Below, piece after piece: positions 15,862-21,867 of a stretch of DNA of 21,867 nucleotides (its first letter is position 1; the number at the start of each line of letters is the position of its first letter). The notes under the pieces were generated by a model. It was not told where the DNA came from and ran no database searches. It saw only the letters and a program-made list of their open reading frames with translations. The position numbers and the translations under genes were made by a program. Source of the DNA: Candidatus Bathyarchaeota archaeon. Lineage in GTDB: Archaea; Thermoproteota; Bathyarchaeia; 40CM-2-53-6. The stretch covers positions 1-21,867 of the forward strand of contig VBBE01000026.1 of the NCBI GenBank assembly GCA_005884605.1. Reading direction: 5' to 3'.

Positions 15862-16454
15862 CCCTTCACCTTGCCCAAGTACCTCCCGATTGCCCCATCA
15901 TACTCTGCCGTCAGCGCGAAAGCCTCGCGAGCAAGCTTATGCCTCAGCTCATCCTTGATTTCCTCGTGTTTGTCCATCTCTCGAATCAAGACATCATACT
16001 GGGCAGGTCTGGTTACGGGTACGACTCGATTGTTGAGGAAAGCGCCCTTCGCCGCAGCACGGATCAGGGTGACGCCTCCAATATCGATATTGTCCACTGC
16101 TCTCCGCAGGTTCGCCGGGTCGTTCTTGACGACCTCTCGAAACGGATACAAGTTCACCACGACAAAATCCACCGGCTCGATCGCGTTCTCCTGCAGATAC
16201 TTCATCTGCACCGGATCTTTCCAGTCGCCTAGAATTCCGGCATGGATCTTGGGATGGAGAGTTTTCACCAATCCTCCCGGCATCTCCGGAAACCCTGTGT
16301 ACATTGAAACTTCTACGACTTCGTGTCTGAGTTTTCGGATCGCTTGGGCTGTCCCGCCTGAGCTGATCACCTTGATCTTGTGTCTTGCAAATGCTCCGAC
16401 AATGTGTTCCAGCCTTGACTTGTCGTAGACTGAGATCAGAGCATTGCCAGTCAA
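15858..16454 (-). CDS. purH: IMP cyclohydrolase (free-standing N-terminal half of PurH)
   Basis: It closes FAICAR to IMP, the last step of the pathway. The 198-residue protein matches the PurH N-terminal MGS-like domain: ALISVYDKS at the start, ISSGGTAQAIR, YTGFPEMPGG, VKTLHPKIHAGIL, NLYPF, DNIDIGGVTLIRAAAK and REAFALTAEYDGAI. It starts with TTG 16454, placed correctly for the family. The stop lies inside an ATGA overlap with the transformylase gene, so both halves are made together but as separate chains. Presence of this bacterial-type enzyme means the archaeal PurO/PurP alternatives need not be present; they are not seen in the window. Confidence 0.95.
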   Translation of the reverse strand: MTGNALISVYDKSRLEHIVGAFARHKIKVISSGGTAQAIRKLRHEVVEVSMYTGFPEMPGGLVKTLHPKIHAGILGDWKDPVQMKYLQENAIEPVDFVVVNLYPFREVVKNDPANLRRAVDNIDIGGVTLIRAAAKGAFLNNRVVPVTRPAQYDVLIREMDKHEEIKDELRHKLAREAFALTAEYDGAIGRYLGKVKG

Positions 16455-16489
16455 AGGATTTTTCGCGCAGAACCTTCCTGAATCGGGCG

Positions 16490-16499
16490 TATTATTTAA
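16490..16499 (-). promoter_or_regulatory. TATA box of the split purH operon
   Basis: The - strand reads TTAAATAATA here, centred about 40 nt upstream of TTG 16454. This predicts a leader of roughly 14 nt. It is the best AT-rich box in the short gap between the two genes. Confidence 0.55.
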
Positions 16500-16526
16500 T
16501 CTGGTTTCGCGGATGACGCTGTGGCC

Positions 16527-17078
16527 CTAGGGCCAGCCGAGTCCTGCCTTTTCCACAGGCAGAATCTTTCTGGCCAGTTTTCCTGCTGAGGTGTGCTGGT
16601 AGAAGATTGCTAGTGTGAGGAGGCCGGTCAAACCCAAGATCCCTGCTCCTGCCCAGAAGTACGGAAGGGCTGTGACTATGTGGAATATTTTCGCCACTAC
16701 GCTCATCTGGGTGAAGACCTGTTTCTGGGACGTTACTGTCAAGAATACTGTTCCTCCGTTGGCCGCGGTGATAGGGGTGCTTGGAATGTCGAATGTTCCC
16801 GCGGGAAAAGTGCTTGTGAATATTACCAGGTCCGTTTCAACGAGAGTCAGTGTCACAGTGGCCGCGTTGCCGGTCGTTATGTGTGCCGACGCGTAGTAGC
16901 CAGAAAGCGCGTATCCAATGACCGTTTGCAAGGCACTGGCAGAATAGTTGACCGGTGTCGAATACGTTGCGACATTTTGTTCTGCAGGTGCAGGGAAAGA
17001 CAAGAGTACTAGGCCAGCAATTAGCAAGCTGCAAAGAACGGCGAGAGTGTACCGTTGACGCTGGCTGAACTTGGACAT
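16527..17078 (-). CDS. Membrane-anchored extracytoplasmic protein next to ABC transporter
   Basis: A 183-residue protein with a basic N-terminus followed by a hydrophobic signal/anchor segment (about 10-29, ending SFPAPA). A Thr/Val/Ala-rich extracytoplasmic region of about 105 residues looks beta-rich. A second transmembrane helix follows (about 137-160) and then a short basic tail (KLARKILPVEKAG). No family is recognised. It follows the ABC permease on the same strand after an 87-bp gap and may be an accessory part of that system. The gap contains AGTAACGGTTACT (17147-17159), a small palindrome. Function unknown. Confidence 0.75.
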   Translation of the reverse strand: MSKFSQRQRYTLAVLCSLLIAGLVLLSFPAPAEQNVATYSTPVNYSASALQTVIGYALSGYYASAHITTGNAATVTLTLVETDLVIFTSTFPAGTFDIPSTPITAANGGTVFLTVTSQKQVFTQMSVVAKIFHIVTALPYFWAGAGILGLTGLLTLAIFYQHTSAGKLARKILPVEKAGLGWP

Positions 17079-17165
17079 GCCGGCTCAAGATAATCAATCG
17101 ATCTAAGCCAGAACTAAGCCCGCCGTACCCTACTCCATTTCCCACTAGTAACGGTTACTCGCCTG

Positions 17166-19736
17166 TTATGCTTGTTCGAGAGCTCTCGTAATTTCCATTC
17201 GAGAGGCTCGCAAAGCAGGATACACCGACCCAGCGACGACTGCGAGAATCGACAATCCGAAGGCTTGGATTATCGCGCCGTACGGGATGACGAATGGTAG
17301 GTAGAACCCTGCAAGGGTCGTGCTGTTTGTCGCTCCCTCCAGTAGAAGTAGACCTCCGGGAATTGCGAGCAGGAAGCCGAATAGTCCTAGCAGGATTCCT
17401 TCGCTGATGAAAAGCCCTGCTATCTGTCTCTTGCTCATCCCCTGCGATCGTAAGAGCCCGATCTCGCGCTTTCTATCGGTGACGTTCATGATCATTGTGG
17501 CGCTTATTCCAAGGGTGGCGATGAGGAGGGCGAAGTAGAGAACCAGGAGGATGATTGTGAATATTCTGTTTATCGTGTCTCGGACCAAGGAGAGGAGTTG
17601 TCCAAGGGTGAGCGAGTTCTCCGCAAAATCATACTTCGGATACGACGCAGCAATGTCGTGGGCTACGGTAGAGGCCGCTGACTTGGATTGAGGCTTTAGG
17701 TCAATCAGGAAGAGTGGTGCGTTGTATTGGCCGCCGAAGAATTTGTTTTGGGAATTGAATGAGACAATGATCGTATCGCTAGCGAAACTGTTTCCAAATT
17801 GAATGTATTGTAGGACGGGACCAGTGAAAATTCCGGCAACTCTGAACTCAACGGGCTTCAGGTTCGTCGTGACATTATCCCAGATGTTTATCGTAATGTT
17901 CCCCCCAGTCGAGATCGCCAGCCTAGTGGCCAGAGAGTCAGGTAAGAGCACAGTTTGGTTGCTGCTTGCGAGTTGGGCGTATACTTGTTGTGGAGGAGGG
18001 GAATTGATGAACTGATAGTTTATGATCTGTGGGAACACGTTCGGGTCGATCGCCAGTACGCCGACGGATGTGCTGTTGCCTCCCGGACCAAAAGCCTTCG
18101 GGCTAGATGGGAAGAAAGTAGGTCCAATTGGGGTAGCTGTTGCGATCTGTGGTAAGCTGGTGAGATTGTTGGAGAAGCTGATGGGTAGAGACTGATTTGC
18201 GACGAGGATTATGTCCGCACCGAGCGCTTCCTGAATTCCCTGATCAAGGGCCGTCTGGACCCCGCCCTGAATACCTCCTACCATGATGACGAAGCTGAGA
18301 GTGATGGTGATCATTCCAAACGAGATCGCGTTTCTGAGAAGTCTTCGTCTCCCATTTCTGGACGCAATGTATCCTACAGCTCTTGAGAATGGCAAGAGTG
18401 GCGCTGTCAGCGCTCGGCCAGATCGTCCGAAGAGCACGGCCCCTAGAATCACTAGGCCGATCGGAATTAGTGCAACATCGAGATATGAGACGTGAAAGGG
18501 TGTTAGTCTTGCTGCCTCCAGTGATCCGAGTGTGAGCATTCCCAGGCTGACGAGGACTATGATTGAGTCCGGGACCCTATTGCGGGAGTTTCGAGCTGAG
18601 GGCCGGATTGCTTGGATGATATTGATCCGGCTTGCGGAAACGGCGGGGTAGAGAGATCCGGCGAAGACCGCGGTAAACCCTGCACCTAGACCCATTAGTG
18701 CAATAGTCGGGGTGAGCTGGACAAGAGGGAGAGACGGGATCTGTAGAATGTTCTCAGCTACTGTTGTGAAAGCTCTCGAAAGGATTAGCCCAGTAAACAC
18801 TCCGGCGACTGCCCCGACGATGCCTATCAGCATCCCCTCAGCCAAGAAAATCTTGAAGATCTGCGATCGGCTGGTTCCTACAGCTCTCATGACTCCAATC
18901 TCGTATGAGCGTTCGTTCACGGTCATGAACAAGGTGTTGAAGACGATGAAGGCGCAAACGACGAGTGCGACGGCTACCATTACGTTGAGTCCTAGTTCGA
19001 ACCCTGCGGTTTGGCCCGCTATTCTCTGAACAGCTTCGGCCTTCGGAGCGCTTACGTTGAAGAGCTGTGACCCGAGAAGATGTTGAATTTCGTCTCGGAC
19101 TTGCGGTGCTTGGGTTGGGTCCCTGATCGTGGCGTAGATGTGGGAGATCATTCCTTGAAGGTTTAGGTCTGACTGAAGCTGAGGCAGATTGACGTAGATC
19201 GATGCTCCGATATTGCGGAGCGGATGGTTGATTCCGACTATCGAGAGGGGAATGGAGACATTGTTGCCGATCGCATTTAGTGAAAATCCCTGTATGACGG
19301 AACCAATGCCTAGCCTGAACCTTTGAGCCAGTCCGTCATCGACTACTGCCTGTCTAGGCGATAGAGCCTTGGATCCCGTGATGTTTAGACCAACGTAATC
19401 GAAGTCTGTTTGGTTTACACCGATGAGTTGAACAACGGTTTTGTTGAGAACGCCGAGCCAGACAAGTCTTACGGCCGTCTGGGTGACCTCTGGCGCCGCC
19501 TTGACCTTCGCGAGGTTTCCGCTCTCGAATACTGGTGGGAAGGTGCCGTAGCTAACAACGATATCCGTTCGGCCCCAGAATTTGTTGATGTAGTTGGTAA
19601 ACTCGCCTGTCGCGCTCGCTGTGGCTAGATTTATTCCAACCAGCAATGCGACTCCGAGCATGACTGCTAGAATTGTGAGGGCGGTTCTCGCTCGTCGCTT
19701 TGGGAGGTTGCGATAGGCGATCTTCGTGGAGAGCAA
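17166..19736 (-). CDS. ABC transporter permease, duplicated FtsX/MacB type
   Basis: A large permease with two MacB-periplasmic-core/FtsX units. From the TTG at 19736 (about 856 residues) the first helix follows YRNLPKRRARTALTILAVML. Then come an external domain, FtsX helices at about 250-375 with NERSYEIGVMRAVGTSRSQI, two more helices at about 390-440, a repeat of the opening pattern at about 460-490, a second external domain, and FtsX helices at about 720-845 with DRKREIGLLRSQGMSKRQI. The frame is open to ATG 19874, but that would overlap the ATPase gene by 122 bp with non-homologous sequence; TTG 19736, 16 bp past the ATPase stop, fits the family N-terminus. Such systems move lipids or act as mechanotransmitters, or export peptides; the substrate is unknown. 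Confidence 0.88.
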   Translation of the reverse strand: MLSTKIAYRNLPKRRARTALTILAVMLGVALLVGINLATASATGEFTNYINKFWGRTDIVVSYGTFPPVFESGNLAKVKAAPEVTQTAVRLVWLGVLNKTVVQLIGVNQTDFDYVGLNITGSKALSPRQAVVDDGLAQRFRLGIGSVIQGFSLNAIGNNVSIPLSIVGINHPLRNIGASIYVNLPQLQSDLNLQGMISHIYATIRDPTQAPQVRDEIQHLLGSQLFNVSAPKAEAVQRIAGQTAGFELGLNVMVAVALVVCAFIVFNTLFMTVNERSYEIGVMRAVGTSRSQIFKIFLAEGMLIGIVGAVAGVFTGLILSRAFTTVAENILQIPSLPLVQLTPTIALMGLGAGFTAVFAGSLYPAVSASRINIIQAIRPSARNSRNRVPDSIIVLVSLGMLTLGSLEAARLTPFHVSYLDVALIPIGLVILGAVLFGRSGRALTAPLLPFSRAVGYIASRNGRRRLLRNAISFGMITITLSFVIMVGGIQGGVQTALDQGIQEALGADIILVANQSLPISFSNNLTSLPQIATATPIGPTFFPSSPKAFGPGGNSTSVGVLAIDPNVFPQIINYQFINSPPPQQVYAQLASSNQTVLLPDSLATRLAISTGGNITINIWDNVTTNLKPVEFRVAGIFTGPVLQYIQFGNSFASDTIIVSFNSQNKFFGGQYNAPLFLIDLKPQSKSAASTVAHDIAASYPKYDFAENSLTLGQLLSLVRDTINRIFTIILLVLYFALLIATLGISATMIMNVTDRKREIGLLRSQGMSKRQIAGLFISEGILLGLFGFLLAIPGGLLLLEGATNSTTLAGFYLPFVIPYGAIIQAFGLSILAVVAGSVYPALRASRMEITRALEQA

Positions 19737-19752
19737 TATTTGGTTCAGCCTT

Positions 19753-20523
19753 CTAGTTGGGCTGTGAGAGAGATCGTGCAGGCTCCGGAGGAACTGGCTC
19801 AATCGCTCTAAGCCTGAATGCCTCTCTGGGTCGTTGCTGGGAGCTTCTCGTGATATTGCCGTCCCGCATTTCAAACAGTTTCTCTGCCCTATCTGCGACT
19901 ACCGGGTCGTGCGTGACGACGAGGACAGAGGCGTTTTCTTTCTTCGCTGATTCGTACATTATCTGGACCACTTCTGCGCCTGTTTTCGTGTCTAGGTCCC
20001 CGGTCGGCTCGTCGGCTAGGATGATTTTCGGGTGATTTGCGAGTGCCCGGGCGATCGCGACCCGTTGTTGCTCTCCCCCGCTCAACTCATCTGGTAGATG
20101 GGTTAGGCGTTCTCTCAATCCTACACGTTCAAGCATCAGGCCGGCTCGCTCCTTGGCGGGCTTTGGTTTCATTCCTGCCGTCAGCAACGGCAATTCGACA
20201 TTTTCAAGGGCGGTAAGGACGGGGATGAGGTTGTGGAATTGGAAGACGAAGCCGATCTTGTGGCGTCTAAGCTTCGTCAGCTGACCGTCCTTCATACCAG
20301 TAATCTCCTCTCCGTCAATTGTTACCGTTCCAGCTGATGGTTTGTCTAGTGTTCCGATAATGTTGAGGAGAGTTGTCTTCCCGGATCCGGAAGGACCAGT
20401 TATTACAACGAATTCTGCTTGGTAGAGTGTGAAGTTGACCCCTCGAAGCGCTTGCACGGTGATGTTGCCGAGGCGGTAGGTCTTCTCCAAGTTAGCAACT
20501 TGGACTATGGCGGCGGTCTCCAA
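19753..20523 (-). CDS. ABC transporter ATPase, LolD/MacB family
   Basis: The 256-residue nucleotide-binding subunit energises the permease encoded just downstream. Visible motifs are Walker A GPSGSGKT (43-50), Q-loop Gln95 in FVFQFHNLIP, signature LSGGEQQ (147-153), Walker B IILADEPTGD (167-176) and the switch His205 in VVTHDP. LEKTYRLG and VQALRGVNF are typical of the LolD/MacB/FtsE group. It starts with TTG 20523. AGATATTC at 20569-20561 on the - strand is a weak TATA candidate that would give a leader of about 15 nt. A C-terminal extension after about residue 225 is Arg/Pro-rich. Confidence 0.94.
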   Translation of the reverse strand: METAAIVQVANLEKTYRLGNITVQALRGVNFTLYQAEFVVITGPSGSGKTTLLNIIGTLDKPSAGTVTIDGEEITGMKDGQLTKLRRHKIGFVFQFHNLIPVLTALENVELPLLTAGMKPKPAKERAGLMLERVGLRERLTHLPDELSGGEQQRVAIARALANHPKIILADEPTGDLDTKTGAEVVQIMYESAKKENASVLVVTHDPVVADRAEKLFEMRDGNITRSSQQRPREAFRLRAIEPVPPEPARSLSQPN

Positions 20524-20577
20524 CGAGAGTCAGTCTGTGAGAGGCTACGGGCTGAGGCCCGAATATCTTCCTTTCGA

Positions 20578-20600
20578 GAGCGCTCCCAAAGCGCTTAAGC
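20578..20600 (+). promoter_or_regulatory. Promoter of the exonuclease gene with overlapping palindromes
   Basis: GAGCGCTC (20578-20585), AAGCGCTT (20589-20596) and GCTTAAGC (20593-20600) are three adjacent or overlapping 8-bp palindromes. CTTAAG is centred about 28 nt before ATG 20624 and could be the TATA element of a leaderless mRNA. The site lies between divergent genes, so it could also affect the ABC operon. Confidence 0.45.
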
Positions 20601-20623
20601 TCTGAACCAGTAATTAGCAAACC

Positions 20624-21175
20624 ATGGCTGCTAAGATCGTGATTCTCGACATAGAGACGACATCTCTTGAGGGGGATGCGGGAGTACTCGTTGGTGCTGG
20701 GCTCATGTCCGACGCGGGACGGGGCGAGTATTTGGAAGCGAGGAGAACGAGTGAGGAGAAGTTGCTGTTGTCGAAACTATCAAAACGCTTGGAGAGCTAT
20801 GAGGTATTGGTTACTTGGAACGGTCGAAGCTTCGATATTCCGTTTCTAACGACTCGCCTCATGAAACATGATCTTGATCCGCGCCCCATTCTTCGGAAGC
20901 CACACATTGATCTCGCCGATGTCGTGAAGAGCCGGTTGAGACTCACCTTCACCTATCTCGACCACGTTTGTGATTTCTTTCAGATTTCTCGGAAGAAGGG
21001 TCCGATGGGCCTTGATGTTCCACACCTCTACGTTCTAGCAGCTGAGGGAGACAGAGAAGCACTGGCATCGATACGGGAACATTGTCTTGACGATTTGCGG
21101 GCAACCAGACAGGTCTTCTTGAAGCTCAAGCCAATCGTGGAGCAGCAGCTAGAGTACGCCGAGGGGCACCCTTAG
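20624..21175 (+). CDS. DEDD-type 3'-5' exonuclease-like protein, RNase H fold (YprB-like)
   Basis: A 183-residue RNase H-like domain protein. Exo I is ILDIETTS with Asp9 and Glu11; Exo II is TWNGRSFDIPFL with Asn66 and Asp71; Exo III is HCLDDLRA with His153 and Asp157. This gives the full metal-binding acid set, closest to the YprB / RNase_H_2 group. That group is predicted to cut or trim nucleic acids, with substrate unproven. ATG 20624 follows a CTTAAG box by about 28 nt, suggesting a leaderless mRNA. The 3' end overlaps the convergent rhomboid gene by 27 bp. Confidence 0.85.
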   Translation: MAAKIVILDIETTSLEGDAGVLVGAGLMSDAGRGEYLEARRTSEEKLLLSKLSKRLESYEVLVTWNGRSFDIPFLTTRLMKHDLDPRPILRKPHIDLADVVKSRLRLTFTYLDHVCDFFQISRKKGPMGLDVPHLYVLAAEGDREALASIREHCLDDLRATRQVFLKLKPIVEQQLEYAEGHP

Positions 21176-21832
21176 TCCAAAGAATGTAGCCAGTATCGCC
21201 AGTATCGCGAGGTATATGGCGAAAAGTCCCAGTGTGACCGCGAGGTTTCTAGGCCAGTGCTTGCTCCAAGCAATTCCAAATGGTATTCCGACAGTAAATC
21301 CGATGATGTGGGCAATGTACGCTATGCTTGGATCGTAACCCAGTCCTCTAGCAATATCCGGGGTGGTCACGATGATCAGGTTGTACGCGAAGTAGAATAT
21401 GGCCACGAGACCCTGAGGGGCCATGAATAGGAAGGAGAATTTCAGAGGGTGCATCAGCATCACACATGCCGCAAGAGTGAAGATAGCTGCTGAGGCACCT
21501 AGCATCCCTGTATCCGCGGCATAGATTCCTAGAGCGGGTGGCACAAGGAAGGAAGTGAACCCGCCAACAAAAAAGACCATCAGGTGCATGTCCCTCCCAA
21601 TCATCTTTTCCAGAGTATTGCCGAAAACGAACAGGAAGAGCATGTTTCCAAAGAGATGGGCTGGGCTAGCGTGGAGAAAGAGCGCAGTGACAAGAGTCCA
21701 CACTCTTCCCGCCAGTAGGTTGTTCCAGCTGAACACGAAATTCGTATCAATGAAATTGGGGTCTTGACTAGGCTGCCAGGCCCATAGGCTGAGGCCTACG
21801 CATCCGAGTATGAGCAGATAGTTGACCCTCAA
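21149..21832 (-). CDS. Rhomboid family intramembrane serine protease
   Basis: A 227-residue protein with six predicted transmembrane helices. Rhomboid hallmarks are present: HLFGNMLFLFVFG (His59, Asn63), the catalytic serine in GASAAIF (Ser114), and the catalytic histidine in AHIIGFTVGIPFG (His175). It cleaves substrates within or near the membrane; the targets are unknown. It starts with TTG 21832, preceded by a GAGG-like site about 8 nt upstream; an in-frame TGA further upstream prevents a longer start. It converges with and overlaps the exonuclease gene at their 3' ends. Confidence 0.93.
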   Translation of the reverse strand: MRVNYLLILGCVGLSLWAWQPSQDPNFIDTNFVFSWNNLLAGRVWTLVTALFLHASPAHLFGNMLFLFVFGNTLEKMIGRDMHLMVFFVGGFTSFLVPPALGIYAADTGMLGASAAIFTLAACVMLMHPLKFSFLFMAPQGLVAIFYFAYNLIIVTTPDIARGLGYDPSIAYIAHIIGFTVGIPFGIAWSKHWPRNLAVTLGLFAIYLAILAILATFFGLRVPLGVL

Positions 21833-21867
21833 CTTGGACCCTCTTCAAGGGTTCAGCCGCTAAGCGG

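Noticed and set aside
19737..19874. Extra 46 N-terminal residues of the ABC permease
   Set aside because: They overlap the ATPase coding sequence by 122 bp and lack family similarity; TTG 19736 starts just before the conserved first helix.

Overview
The window looks archaeal. Genes are packed into long polycistrons with ATGA, TTGA or directly abutting stop/start junctions. TTG is a frequent start codon. Several lone genes have a TATA-like box about 27 nt upstream of the start codon, which fits leaderless mRNAs. PurL is the small archaeal/Gram-positive type, needing PurS and PurQ. Base composition is moderately GC-rich. Folate-type one-carbon enzymes (PurN, FolD, 5-FTHF cyclo-ligase, a split PurH) combined with these traits suggest a mesophilic or soil/sediment TACK-group archaeon (Bathyarchaeia or Nitrososphaeria relatives). 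That placement is an inference, not something the sequence proves.

Region 1 (1-13272, + strand) is a near-complete de novo purine operon: the 3' part of purQ, two tiny two-helix membrane proteins, purL interrupted by a 490-residue intein, purF, a purF-like paralogue whose glutaminase site is destroyed, purD, purN, folD, 5-formyltetrahydrofolate cyclo-ligase, purE, purC and purM. FolD and the cyclo-ligase feed the folate pool used by PurN and by the split PurH. Re-reading the junctions gives TTGA overlaps at purN/folD, folD/cyclo-ligase and cyclo-ligase/purE, which moves two starts downstream. A hairpin plus T-rich tract overlaps the purM stop.

Region 2 (13306-16454, - strand) holds a frameshifted CDGSH iron-sulfur gene with a leaderless-type promoter, a two-helix SHOCT protein behind a strongly palindromic promoter, a zinc-ribbon protein, a 37-residue single C2H2 zinc finger, and the two last purine enzymes as separate genes (AICAR transformylase and IMP cyclohydrolase) joined by an ATGA overlap. 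With region 1, every step from PRPP to IMP is present except PurB. PurS is also not seen.

Region 3 (16527-20523, - strand) is a MacB/LolCDE-like ABC system: ATPase, a large duplicated FtsX-type permease, and a membrane-anchored exported protein of unknown role. Region 4 (20624-21832) has a DEDD-type RNase H-fold exonuclease and a rhomboid protease whose 3' ends overlap by 27 bp.

The most interesting items are the intein in the conserved PurL loop, the pseudo-glutaminase PurF paralogue next to a normal PurF, the small zinc-finger gene, the frameshifted CDGSH gene and the palindromic SHOCT promoter.
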